Source: Hyphomonadaceae bacterium
Lineage (GTDB): Bacteria > Pseudomonadota > Alphaproteobacteria > Caulobacterales > Hyphomonadaceae
Assembly (NCBI GenBank): GCA_024742355.1
Contig: JANSYM010000004.1
Span: forward strand, 186,001-250,000
Reading direction: 5' to 3'
Length of the DNA stretch: 64,000 bases
Shown here: piece by piece, positions 54,372 to 62,599 of the stretch
Position numbering within the stretch: the stretch's first letter is position 1
Layout: every line of letters starts with the position of its first letter
Translations under genes and position numbers: made by a program
The notes under the pieces: generated by a model
What the model saw: the letters and a program-made list of their open reading frames with translations, nothing else
The model's database searches: none
What the model was told of the DNA's origin: nothing

Positions 54372-55151
54372 GTGACACAGCATGAAGACATGGCGAGGGC
54401 TCTGCGCGACGCCTATGAGGGACAGACCATCCCGCCGCTGAGACCGGGATTGGATCCAACCGATATTGATGGCGCATATGCGGTTCAGGCGATCAATACC
54501 GAGTTCTGGGTCGCGAATGGGCGAACCGTGGTCGGACGCAAGATCGGTCTGACCTCGAAGGCCGTTCAGACACAACTCGGCGTCGATCAACCCGACTTCG
54601 GTGTCCTGTTTGATGACATGCACGTGCGCAGCGGCGACACCGTGGATGCAGGCCGGTTGATCCAACCAAAAGCAGAAGCCGAAATCGCGATCGTGCTGGG
54701 CGCAGACATTCTCGATCCGGATTGTACGCCGGAGGCCTTCGCCGCCGCCAGCGATCATGCCGTCGCTGCGATCGAGATTGTCGACAGCCGAATTCAGGAC
54801 TGGGCCATCACCTTCGCAGATACGGTTGCGGACAATGGCTCTTCGGCGCTTTACGTGCTCGGCGAAGACAAGCGCAAGCTAGACGGGCTCGATCTCTATT
54901 CCTGTGGAATGGTGCTGGAAGTTGATGGCGCGGTCGCCTCGATCGGAGCCGGCGCTGCATGTCTTGGGCATCCGCTGAACGCGGGGGCATGGCTGGTGCG
55001 CACTCTGGGCGCGCGCGGGATCGGATTGAAGGCGGGCGATGTCATTCTGACCGGCGCACTTGGTCCGATGGTCACGCCGGAGCCAGGACAGACCATCACC
55101 GCCAAAATTGGTGGCATCGGATCGTGTCAGTTTACATTGAGTGAGGCATAA
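54372..55151 (+). CDS. mhpD: 2-keto-4-pentenoate hydratase
   Basis: 259 residues from GTG with GAGGA upstream. MhpD-family sequence: VGRKIGLTSKAVQ, LGVDQPDFG, IQPKAEAEIA (metal Glu), AIEIVDSRIQDW, and CLGHPLNAGAWLVRTL. It adds water to 2-hydroxypenta-2,4-dienoate to give 4-hydroxy-2-oxovalerate, the substrate of MhpE. Followed directly by the acetaldehyde dehydrogenase, in the order hydratase, dehydrogenase, aldolase. Confidence 0.93.
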   Translation: MTQHEDMARALRDAYEGQTIPPLRPGLDPTDIDGAYAVQAINTEFWVANGRTVVGRKIGLTSKAVQTQLGVDQPDFGVLFDDMHVRSGDTVDAGRLIQPKAEAEIAIVLGADILDPDCTPEAFAAASDHAVAAIEIVDSRIQDWAITFADTVADNGSSALYVLGEDKRKLDGLDLYSCGMVLEVDGAVASIGAGAACLGHPLNAGAWLVRTLGARGIGLKAGDVILTGALGPMVTPEPGQTITAKIGGIGSCQFTLSEA

Positions 55152-56096
55152 ATGAGCGCCAAAACGAATGTTGCAATCATCGGGTCGGGCAATATCGGCA
55201 CCGACCTGATGATCAAAATCCTGAACATGGCGGACAATCTTGAGCTGTCGGCCATGGTCGGGATTGATCCTGAGTCCGACGGACTGAAACGGGCGGCAGG
55301 ATTAGGCGTGCAGACCACGTCCGAGGGACTTGATGGCCTCTGCAAGATGGATGCGTGGGATGAGATCGATATCGTCTTCGATGCAACGTCGGCCAAGGCG
55401 CATGCTTATCATAGTGAGGTGACGACCAAGGCGGGCAAGGTCATGGTTGACCTCACGCCGGCAGCGATCGGGCCTTATGTCGTCCCCGTTGTGAATGGTG
55501 ATCAGAATCTGGACCAGTCCAATGTGAACATGGTCACATGCGGTGGTCAGGCGACCATTCCGATCGTTGCCGCGGTTTCCAGCATCGCCAACGTTCATTA
55601 TGCCGAGATCATCGCCTCGATCTCATCGAAGAGCGCAGGGCCGGGCACAAGGGCAAATATCGATGAGTTCACCGAAACCACATCGGCGGGCATTACCAAA
55701 GTCGGCGGCGCGGAAAAAGGCAAAGCCATCATCATTCTCAATCCGGCTGAGCCGCCAATGATCATGCGGGACACGGTGTTCACCTTGTCATCTGGCGCGG
55801 ACGAGAAAGCCATCGAAGCGTCGATCCTGGCAATGATAGAACGGGTCCAGAAATATGTTCCCGGATATCGCTTGAAACAGGACATTCAGTTCGAACGGTT
55901 CGGCGCCAACAATCCGATCCATATCCCCGGACACGGCACCTTCGAGGGTATCAAGACGACCACGATGTTAGAGGTAGAAGGGGCCGCGCACTATCTGCCC
56001 GCCTATGCCGGAAATCTCGATATCATGACCTCCGCGGCGATGGCGACCGCGCAGGAAATTGCGCGTAAACGCAGCACAGGCAGGCCAATCCTATGA
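55152..56096 (+). CDS. mhpF: Acetaldehyde dehydrogenase (acetylating)
   Basis: 314 residues. NAD motif [14 protein letters not shown], then [13 protein letters not shown], catalytic Cys in [13 protein letters not shown], and [17 protein letters not shown]. These are characteristic of DmpF/MhpF, which turns acetaldehyde into acetyl-CoA and works in a substrate-channelling complex with the aldolase. Its stop overlaps the aldolase start (ATGA), consistent with the complex. Confidence 0.95.
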   Translation: MSAKTNVAIIGSGNIGTDLMIKILNMADNLELSAMVGIDPESDGLKRAAGLGVQTTSEGLDGLCKMDAWDEIDIVFDATSAKAHAYHSEVTTKAGKVMVDLTPAAIGPYVVPVVNGDQNLDQSNVNMVTCGGQATIPIVAAVSSIANVHYAEIIASISSKSAGPGTRANIDEFTETTSAGITKVGGAEKGKAIIILNPAEPPMIMRDTVFTLSSGADEKAIEASILAMIERVQKYVPGYRLKQDIQFERFGANNPIHIPGHGTFEGIKTTTMLEVEGAAHYLPAYAGNLDIMTSAAMATAQEIARKRSTGRPIL

Positions 56097-57112
56097 CATT
56101 CGATCCGACACAGACACCGCTCTACATTCAGGACGTGACGCTTAGAGATGGCATGCACGCCATCCGCCACCAATACGGTATCGAAGAGGTTCAGGCGATT
56201 GCCAAGGCGCTTGATACCGCCGGGGTGGATGCGCTCGAAATCGCCCATGGCGACGGTTTGAATGGCTCATCCTTCAACTATGGCTTCGGTGCGCATACCG
56301 ACCGGGACTGGATTGAGGCTGTTGCTGATGTGACCGAGAATATTCGCCTGACGACGCTTTTGCTGCCTGGCATCGGCACGGTGCATGACCTGAAAGAAGC
56401 CTATGATCTGGGCGTCCGTTCCGTTCGCATCGCCACGCACTGCACCGAGGCCGACATTTCGAAACAGCACATCGCCGCAGCGCGGGACCTCGGCATGGAC
56501 ACGGTCGGATTTCTGATGATGAGCCATATGGTCGAGCCGGAAGCGCTGGCTCAGCAGGCCAAGCTGATGGAGAGCTATGGCGCGGAATGTATCTACGTCA
56601 CCGATTCAGGCGGCGCGCTCGACATGGATGGCTACAAAGCGCGCCTGGACGCGTATGACCGGATCCTGAAGCCCGAAACAGAGCGTGGCATCCATGCGCA
56701 CCACAACCTGTCACTCGGCGTCGCCAACTCAATTGTTGGCGTCCAGGCCGGTGCCGTGCGCATTGATGCCAGCCTGGCCGGCATGGGGGCAGGGGCGGGC
56801 AACGCGCCCCTGGAAGTCTTCATCGCGGCGGCCGACCGCAAGGGTTGGGCGCATGGCTGCGATCTGTTCAAGCTGATGGACGCCGCCGAGGAATTGGTGC
56901 GGCCGCTGCAGGACCGCCCGGTGCGCGTCGATCGCGAAACGCTGAGCCTCGGCTATGCCGGCGTCTATTCCAGCTTCCTGCGCCATGCCGAGAAAGCGTC
57001 TGAAGATTACGGCATCGATGTCAGATCCATCCTGGTCGAACTCGGCAATCGACGCATGGTCGGCGGACAGGAAGACATGATCGTTGATGTCGCGCTCGAT
57101 CTGACAAAATAG
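56093..57112 (+). CDS. mhpE: 4-hydroxy-2-oxovalerate aldolase
   Basis: 339 residues. DRE-TIM aldolase features: [14 protein letters not shown] (metal Asp and catalytic His), [27 protein letters not shown], and the metal pair in [14 protein letters not shown]. It cleaves 4-hydroxy-2-oxovalerate to pyruvate and acetaldehyde, passing the latter to MhpF. Last gene of the catabolic locus. Confidence 0.95.
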   Translation: MTFDPTQTPLYIQDVTLRDGMHAIRHQYGIEEVQAIAKALDTAGVDALEIAHGDGLNGSSFNYGFGAHTDRDWIEAVADVTENIRLTTLLLPGIGTVHDLKEAYDLGVRSVRIATHCTEADISKQHIAAARDLGMDTVGFLMMSHMVEPEALAQQAKLMESYGAECIYVTDSGGALDMDGYKARLDAYDRILKPETERGIHAHHNLSLGVANSIVGVQAGAVRIDASLAGMGAGAGNAPLEVFIAAADRKGWAHGCDLFKLMDAAEELVRPLQDRPVRVDRETLSLGYAGVYSSFLRHAEKASEDYGIDVRSILVELGNRRMVGGQEDMIVDVALDLTK

Positions 57113-57224
57113 GTTTCGCCCCAACCATTCCTGCAATCCAGATGACCGTTCTGAATATTGCACAATCGCGGGTGACTGAGGCGACTTTATTGTCCACGTG
57201 AGGCGGCATATTCCGTCAGCGGCC

Positions 57225-57238
57225 ATGATCTTTGTCAT
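57225..57238. promoter_or_regulatory. FNR/DNR-like box upstream of moaB
   Basis: ATGAT-CTTT-GTCAT shares the core TGAT-N4-GTCA with the better box at 62380. It lies 56 bp before moaB, and a plausible -10 (TATTAT, 57258-57263) puts its centre near -39 to -41, the class II activation position for Crp/Fnr proteins. Only partly matching consensus. Confidence 0.4.
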
Positions 57239-57293
57239 GCCGGTATGCGCGCCGTCATATTATGGTTCGCCATGTTAGCGGGAGATACGCGAC

Positions 57294-57830
57294 ATGGCAG
57301 GCATAGATGAAGACCTTGAGTTCTATCCGCTCAATATCGCCGTCCTCACGATCTCCGATACGCGAGATGCGCGTACGGATACATCTGGCGGGCTGTTATC
57401 GGAGCGGGCACAGAGCGCGGGGCACGCGGTCGTCCAGAGGGCGATTGTGAAAGATGAGATCGACGCCATTCGCGCGAAGATTGATGACTGGGTTTCCGAT
57501 CCCGGGATCGACATTGTCCTGTCGACAGGTGGCACGGGGTTCTCGCCGCGTGACGTGACACCCGAAGCTGTATTGCCACGCCTGGATCGGGTCATGGACG
57601 GGTTTTCGATCGTCTTTCACCAGGCGAGTTTGAAAACAGTTGGTGTTTCGACGCTGCAGTCGCGCGCCTTTGCTGGCCAGGCTGGCAAGACGTTTGTTTT
57701 TTGTGTTCCAGGATCGACTGGCGCTTGCCGGGATGCCTGGGAGCATATTCTTGCCTTCGAACTGGATAGTCGGTTTCGCCCGTGCTCGCTGGTCGGTCAG
57801 ATCGAGCGTTATCGAGGGATGTGCCCATGA
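57294..57830 (+). CDS. moaB: Molybdopterin adenylyltransferase-type protein MoaB
   Basis: 178 residues of the MogA/MoaB family: IAVLTISDTRDARTDTSGGL, IVLSTGGTGFSPRDVTPEA, and FCVPGSTGACRDAW. The family adenylates molybdopterin (MogA activity) or is a close homologue; here it would prepare molybdopterin for metal insertion by MoeA. ATGA overlap with moeA indicates an operon of these two. Cytoplasmic. Confidence 0.9.
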   Translation: MAGIDEDLEFYPLNIAVLTISDTRDARTDTSGGLLSERAQSAGHAVVQRAIVKDEIDAIRAKIDDWVSDPGIDIVLSTGGTGFSPRDVTPEAVLPRLDRVMDGFSIVFHQASLKTVGVSTLQSRAFAGQAGKTFVFCVPGSTGACRDAWEHILAFELDSRFRPCSLVGQIERYRGMCP

Positions 57831-59017
57831 CACCGCTTGGTTTTGACGAGGCCTTCGCCCGCATGAGAGATGCGATTTCGCCGCTTGGGTCAGAGGTCGT
57901 GGCGCTGGAACAGGCTCTGGGGCGGGTTGCGTCTGAACCCATCGCGGCGAGACTGACCATGCCGCGGCAGGATGTGTCTGCGATGGATGGATATGCGATG
58001 CGCGAAGCTGACGCATCCGACATTCCGTTCCGACTGCCTGTTTGCGGAGAGATTGCCGCGGGCGCCGCGCCCGGGGCGGTGCTCTGCGATGGGGCAATGG
58101 CGCGCATCTATACGGGGGCACCGCTTCCAGCGTCCGCTGACCTTGTGATCATGCAGGAAAATGTCGCGCGCCATGGTGACCATGCAACCGTAGAAAGAGC
58201 ATTCGGACCGGGTCGTCATATCCGCAAGGCAGGCTCCGACTTTATGATCGGCGATGAAATGATCGCTGCAGGCCAGATGTTGAGCTGGAAGGCGTTGACG
58301 ACAATTGCCGGCGCTGATGTGGCGGAGGCGAAAGTCTACAAGCAACCGCGCGTAGCGATCCTCGCGACCGGTGACGAATTAGCCCTGCCAGGCACGGCGC
58401 GCGCGCAATCTGGCAAGATCCCGGAAAGTGTGTCTTACGGCGTGCGGGCATTTGTCGATCTGTATGGCGGTAAAACCGTTTGGCGCCAGAGTGTCCCGGA
58501 TTCTCCAGACCTTTTGAGGGCCGCTGCCAGATCAGCGGTCGAGATTTCTGATCTTGTTATCGTCATCGGTGGCGCGTCTGTCGGTGAGCGTGATTATTCC
58601 CGCGCGATCTTCGATGAAGATCTGGAATATGTGTTCCCGAAAGTCGCGATCAAGCCGGGAAAGCCGGTCTGGATGGCGCGCAGCGCGGGGCGCTGGGTGC
58701 TCGGTTTGCCGGGCAATCCGACCGCCGCACTGGTCACGGCACGCTTGTTCCTGGGGCCCTTACTGGCAGGGCTGACGGGGCGCGATCCGAGCGCTCTGCT
58801 CGAATTCAGTTCAATGGAGCTCATGTCCGAGCTGCCGGCAACCAAAGGGCGAGAGAGCTTTGTCAGAGGGCAGCGGGTCGGGCACGGCGTGCGAGCGCTT
58901 GCGAAACAGGACTCTTCCAACCAGTCCGTGCTCGCCCGCGCAGACGTCTTGATCCGGCGTCCGCCAGATGACCCAGCCCGGGCCCCGGGGGAAACGGTCT
59001 CCGTACTGGATTTCTGA
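57827..59017 (+). CDS. moeA: Molybdopterin molybdenumtransferase MoeA
   Basis: 396 residues from ATG 57827. MoeA landmarks: PRQDVSAMDGYAMR (about 45-58), IYTGAPLPASADLVIMQENV, ATGDELALPG, a GGASVGERDY loop, and GLPGNPTAALV. It inserts molybdate into adenylated molybdopterin to give Moco. A typical length and complete domain set. Coupled to moaB; NnrS follows after 136 bp. Confidence 0.95.
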   Translation: MTPLGFDEAFARMRDAISPLGSEVVALEQALGRVASEPIAARLTMPRQDVSAMDGYAMREADASDIPFRLPVCGEIAAGAAPGAVLCDGAMARIYTGAPLPASADLVIMQENVARHGDHATVERAFGPGRHIRKAGSDFMIGDEMIAAGQMLSWKALTTIAGADVAEAKVYKQPRVAILATGDELALPGTARAQSGKIPESVSYGVRAFVDLYGGKTVWRQSVPDSPDLLRAAARSAVEISDLVIVIGGASVGERDYSRAIFDEDLEYVFPKVAIKPGKPVWMARSAGRWVLGLPGNPTAALVTARLFLGPLLAGLTGRDPSALLEFSSMELMSELPATKGRESFVRGQRVGHGVRALAKQDSSNQSVLARADVLIRRPPDDPARAPGETVSVLDF

Positions 59018-59153
59018 GCGTGGATTTATGGGGTCAGCGCCGCGCCGACGGTGCCGATTTCATACGGGACTTCACGGATAGTCCAGCTGCACTGCTTTAC
59101 CGCAAAAGCACTCATCCAGGACGGAGTGACAGGTCAGAGATGGCGAATACGAA

Positions 59154-60353
59154 ATGACGACGAGCGCTCTACACCGATCCAAAGGGAAAGGCCTGACTTT
59201 ACTCAGCTTTGGGTTCCGACCCTTCTTTCTATTGGGCGCGATCTGGGCGGCAATTGCCGTGCCGCTCTGGATCGCGGTTTACGTTCACGGTCCGGGCGCC
59301 GTGCCGGTCAATATCGGACTGGTCTGGCATACACATGAAATGGTGTTTGGATACGGTTCGGCGATCGTCGCCGGATTCCTATTGACCGCCATCCCGAGCT
59401 GGACGAAGCGACCGCCGATTGCTGGGGGGCTGCTCGCCATACTGGTCCTGCTCTGGTGTGCCGGGCGAATATTCTATTTGCTCATGCCACAACCCAGCCT
59501 CGTCTCCGCCGCGGTCGAAAGCAGTTTCCTGCTGGCTTTGGCCGTTTTGGTTGGGCGCGAAATCCTCGTGTCTCGAAATACCCGAAATTTGAAGGTCGCG
59601 ATGGCTGTATTTCTGTTCGCCGCGGCAAACGCCGCGTTCCACGTTTCAGTGACGCGCGTGGGCGGCCTGCCACAAGGCGCCATCGATGCAGGGCTCGCGG
59701 TCCTCTTATGGCTGATTCTCCTGGTTGGTGGACGCATCGTTCCAAGCTTCACGCGCAACTGGTTGGCGAAACATCGGCCTGGTGCTTTGCCAGTGGTTTT
59801 CGGTCGATACGATGCGCTTGTACTGGTGATTTCTGGCGCAGCCCTGGCCGCGTGGCTGGTCTCTGATGTGCACCTCATTGTTGGCGGACTCCTGACACTC
59901 GCAGGCCTGATGAATGCGATACGCCTGTATCGTTGGCGTGGTTGGCGCACAGTTGGAGAACCGCTCGTATTGATTTTACATGTCGGCTATGCGTGGGCGG
60001 TCATCGGATTGCTGGGGCTCGGCCTGCATGCATTGATGCCGGATATTGTCCCGCGGCTGGCCAGCATTCACGCGCTTGGCACCGGTGCGATCGGAGTCAT
60101 GACTCTGGCCGTAATGACGCGCGCCACGCTCGGGCATACGGGACGGGCATTGATGGCGGGAGGCGCGACGGTCGCTGTATTTCTGTCCGTGAACCTGGCG
60201 GCATTGGTCCGGGTCGCGGCGACGTTCTTGGGACCCGGGATGCAGGCCTGGGGCAATACGATTGCCACTCTGTTCTGGGTGCTCGCATTTGCGACATTCG
60301 TCATCGTCTACGGACCGCGGCTTCTGGCGCCTCGCATTGCCTCTGCGGCTTGA
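59154..60353 (+). CDS. nnrS: NnrS family heme/copper-containing membrane protein
   Basis: 399 residues, about twelve hydrophobic helices. Characteristic openings FGFRPFFLLGAIWAAI and WHTHEMVFGYGSAIVAGFLLTAIP carry the NnrS His cluster (H-x-H-E), and later GRIVPSFTRN and SIHALGTGAIGVMTLAVMTRATLGHTGR. NnrS proteins occur in nitric-oxide and nitrate regulons and relieve nitrosative stress. Position between moeA and moaA fits a nitrate/nitrite-respiration context. Confidence 0.9.
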   Translation: MTTSALHRSKGKGLTLLSFGFRPFFLLGAIWAAIAVPLWIAVYVHGPGAVPVNIGLVWHTHEMVFGYGSAIVAGFLLTAIPSWTKRPPIAGGLLAILVLLWCAGRIFYLLMPQPSLVSAAVESSFLLALAVLVGREILVSRNTRNLKVAMAVFLFAAANAAFHVSVTRVGGLPQGAIDAGLAVLLWLILLVGGRIVPSFTRNWLAKHRPGALPVVFGRYDALVLVISGAALAAWLVSDVHLIVGGLLTLAGLMNAIRLYRWRGWRTVGEPLVLILHVGYAWAVIGLLGLGLHALMPDIVPRLASIHALGTGAIGVMTLAVMTRATLGHTGRALMAGGATVAVFLSVNLAALVRVAATFLGPGMQAWGNTIATLFWVLAFATFVIVYGPRLLAPRIASAA

Positions 60354-60427
60354 TCGACATCAATTGTCGGTGCGGTTCTGATCAATGACACGGAGTCACC
60401 CGGCCCTTAACGTGGTTCCAATAAATC

Positions 60428-60521
60428 GCTCCGAGCCGCGTCGCCTAAAGCCTTGTGCCATGGCGTGGCGGCCGTGGGTAAGACCGGGAAACCGGGTTGC
60501 CTCCCGTGCTTGGAAAGGAGC
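60428..60521 (+). promoter_or_regulatory. Structured 5' leader of moaA, candidate Moco riboswitch
   Basis: The 174-bp gap before moaA holds nested pairing. GCTCC (60428-60432) can pair with GGAGC (60517-60521), which contains the moaA ribosome site. Inside, GGTAA (60477-60481) pairs with TTGCC (60497-60501) around the hairpin CCGG-GAAA-CCGG, whose loop is a GNRA tetraloop. GCCATGGC at 60457-60464 adds another hairpin. Moco-sensing RNAs usually lie before moaA and contain a GNRA loop. Covariation cannot be judged from one sequence. Confidence 0.5.
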
Positions 60522-60527
60522 TTCGCG

Positions 60528-61520
60528 ATGATCACACCCGCGCCAGCGGCCATAGACGCGTTCGGCCGTCGATTTCGATACCTGCGCCTGTCGGTAACCG
60601 AAATCTGCAATTTCAGATGCACCTATTGCTTGCCGAATGGCTATGTGAAGTCAGGGTCCCGGTCTTTCTTGTCACCTGATGAGGCGGGCCGGCTCATCGC
60701 TGCGTTCTCCGAACTCGGGCTGAGCAAGGTTCGCCTGACGGGCGGTGAGCCATCGGTTCGCAAGGATCTCACCGAGATCTTTGCGCGGGCTGCGTCTCAG
60801 CCGCAGATCACCAAGGTTGCAATGACGACCAATGGCTGGAACCTGGCCAGGAAGGTGGATGACTGGTCCGCGGCCGGACTCACCCACCTGAACGTGAGCA
60901 TCGATGCGTTGCAGCGCGAGGCGTTCGCGGCGATTACCGGACATGACCGACTTGAGGCGGTCCTGGCGGGCCTCAAACGCGCCGAGGCGTGCCAGTTGAA
61001 AGCCATAAAAATCAACGCCGTATTGCTGCGCGATGGACTCGATAGTGACTTCTCGGAATGGACTGATTTCGTGCGTGATCGAGACGTCGCCGTTCGGTTC
61101 ATCGAGCTGATGAGAACCGGGGATAATAAAGCCTTCTTCGAGGCACAGCATGTCCGCGGCGACGTCCTGCGCGATTGGTTGCTTGATCGCGGCTGGGCGC
61201 CGCGCGCACGCGGGATTGACGATGGACCCGCAATCGAATTCACGCACCCGGACCATCGCGGCCGCATCGGATTGATCGCGCCCTATGCGCCAGGATTTTG
61301 CGATGGCTGCAACCGCCTGCGTGTAACCGCACTCGGCGGATTGCGCCTGTGTCTGTTTGGGCAGGGCGCCCGTGACTTGCGCCCCTATCTTCGCAGCGAC
61401 GATCAGATCGACGCGCTGAAAGCGGAAATTCTTGACGCGCTGATCGCGAAGCCGGTTGCGCACCAACTGCATAGCGGCAAGACCGGGCGCACGCTCAATC
61501 TCGCGCAAACGGGCGGATGA
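60528..61520 (+). CDS. moaA: GTP 3',8-cyclase (MoaA)
   Basis: 330 residues from ATG 60528, chosen because AAGGAG is 7 bp upstream; the longer frame from 60453 lies in the structured leader. The radical-SAM cluster is C27-x3-C31-x2-C34 in ICNFRCTYC. The second [4Fe-4S] cluster is in FCDGCNRLRVTALGGLRLC, diagnostic of MoaA. It makes the first Moco intermediate from GTP. KVRLTGGEPSVRKDL and TNGWNLA are typical, and the C-terminal GG (QTGG) is the expected functional tail. MoaC is not in the window. Confidence 0.95.
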   Translation: MITPAPAAIDAFGRRFRYLRLSVTEICNFRCTYCLPNGYVKSGSRSFLSPDEAGRLIAAFSELGLSKVRLTGGEPSVRKDLTEIFARAASQPQITKVAMTTNGWNLARKVDDWSAAGLTHLNVSIDALQREAFAAITGHDRLEAVLAGLKRAEACQLKAIKINAVLLRDGLDSDFSEWTDFVRDRDVAVRFIELMRTGDNKAFFEAQHVRGDVLRDWLLDRGWAPRARGIDDGPAIEFTHPDHRGRIGLIAPYAPGFCDGCNRLRVTALGGLRLCLFGQGARDLRPYLRSDDQIDALKAEILDALIAKPVAHQLHSGKTGRTLNLAQTGG

Positions 61521-61521
61521 T

Positions 61522-62289
61522 CTAGAGCGCGTCGAGGACGCCCTGCTGGCGCTCGGTATGCGCCTTGCCCAACTGGCTTTCACCTTGAGGGAAGTGATTA
61601 TCAATCAGCGGCGATGGGCGCGCATAACGCTCCAATGCCTGGACTTTGTCGAAGCGGACCTTGGCGCCATCCACGGCAACGCCTTGCGCTGACAATTTGG
61701 AAAAGGCGCGCGACAGGTTTTCCGGCGTCATTCCCAGCAGCGAAGCGAGAACGCGTTTCTCGTGCGGTAGGGTGATCGTGTCGTTGCCGCCCTGGCGAGC
61801 CCGTTGTGTGAGTAGATAGTTCGCGAGCCGCTCGGTGGAATCGCGCAGCTTGTGATTCTTGATTGAGCGAACCAAACCGCGATAGCACCCGGCCAGTTCC
61901 TGTGAGACCGCAAAGCCGAAAGCTGGGTCAGACTTCATCGCGCGGCGCAGCGACTCGCCGGGGATCATCAGGAGTTCTGAACGTTCCAGCGTCACCGCAG
62001 ACATCAGCGCGTCGGAATCCAGAACAACAGCCGCCAGAATGAAGGTCGAGACGGGTTTCAGGATGGCGAGCGTCGAGTCACGCGATTTCCAGCCCGCGCC
62101 AAGCTCAACGGCGCCATCGAGGAGCACATAGAGAAAGTCGACCGTGTCGCCTTCCATGAGCAGCGTCGTGCCCGCCGGGAACCGTTGCAGGAACGCGCCC
62201 GAGACGGCTTCGTCAAATATCTCGTCACTGGCGGTTCTGAAAAAAGCAAGGTCGCGGATACGATCCGTGTCTTTGATTCTGAGTACCAT
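61522..62289 (-). CDS. Crp/Fnr-family regulator, DNR/NnrR-like
   Basis: 255 residues from ATG 62289, with GGAG 6-9 bp upstream. The N-terminal cyclic-nucleotide-fold (about 20-130; FPAGTTLLMEGDTVDFLYVLLDGAVEL) has no Cys cluster, unlike oxygen-sensing FNR. The C-terminal HTH (LPHEKRVLASLLGMTPENLSRAFSKL) is intact. NO-responsive DNR/NnrR proteins look like this. It is convergent with moaA and divergent from the NarK-type gene, with an FNR/DNR-like box 91 bp upstream. Confidence 0.88.
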   Translation of the reverse strand: MVLRIKDTDRIRDLAFFRTASDEIFDEAVSGAFLQRFPAGTTLLMEGDTVDFLYVLLDGAVELGAGWKSRDSTLAILKPVSTFILAAVVLDSDALMSAVTLERSELLMIPGESLRRAMKSDPAFGFAVSQELAGCYRGLVRSIKNHKLRDSTERLANYLLTQRARQGGNDTITLPHEKRVLASLLGMTPENLSRAFSKLSAQGVAVDGAKVRFDKVQALERYARPSPLIDNHFPQGESQLGKAHTERQQGVLDAL

Positions 62290-62379
62290 GGGAGCTCCTG
62301 AACGCGGTTTGGATAAGAATCGAACGCAATTTCAGAGGGTGCGGTCCGAGTTTGTATTCAACTCAGGGGTAAGCGTAGC

Positions 62380-62393
62380 TTGATTAATGTCAA
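62380..62393. promoter_or_regulatory. FNR/DNR-type box
   Basis: TTGAT-TAAT-GTCAA matches the consensus TTGAT-N4-ATCAA with one mismatch, in the second arm. It is 91 bp from the start of the Crp/Fnr gene and about 206 bp from narK. Autoregulation and divergent control of the transporter under low oxygen or NO is the expected role. Confidence 0.65.
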
Positions 62394-62573
62394 GGCGACG
62401 AATGGCCCTTGTCAGGCCTGAGATTGGTCGATGTCGAGCCCGCATTGAGCACGGATCACCTGCCTCAAAAATTGATCTCAATTCGACCCTCGGAAAGGAC
62501 AATCAGCAAGCGCTCAGTTAACAAACATCAAGGCCGGTGAACCAGAGCCGCGCGAGACCTGCTCTCATCTTAA

Positions 62574-62588
62574 CTCAAATGATTTGAG
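62574..62588. promoter_or_regulatory. Palindrome overlapping the narK ribosome binding region
   Basis: CTCAAAT-G-ATTTGAG is a perfect 7-bp inverted repeat with a 1-nt centre. Its end touches GGGGAGG (62588-62594), the narK Shine-Dalgarno, 5 bp before ATG 62600. Such a site could bind a repressor or form a hairpin that limits translation. Confidence 0.4.
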
Positions 62589-62599
62589 GGGAGGCGCTG

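Larger units (their letters stand above)
62290..62599. promoter_or_regulatory. Divergent regulatory region between Crp/Fnr gene and narK
   Basis: 310 bp without a gene. Two elements are visible: an FNR/DNR-type box at 62380-62393 and a perfect inverted repeat CTCAAAT-G-ATTTGAG at 62574-62588 that reaches the narK ribosome site. Both are listed separately. Confidence 0.6.

Noticed and set aside
60428-60521. Cobalamin riboswitch as an explanation of the moaA leader
   Set aside because: No B12-box-like segment is visible, and the downstream gene is a Moco gene.
62472-62485. Second FNR-like box TTGAT-CTCA-ATTCG
   Set aside because: Only one arm matches the consensus.
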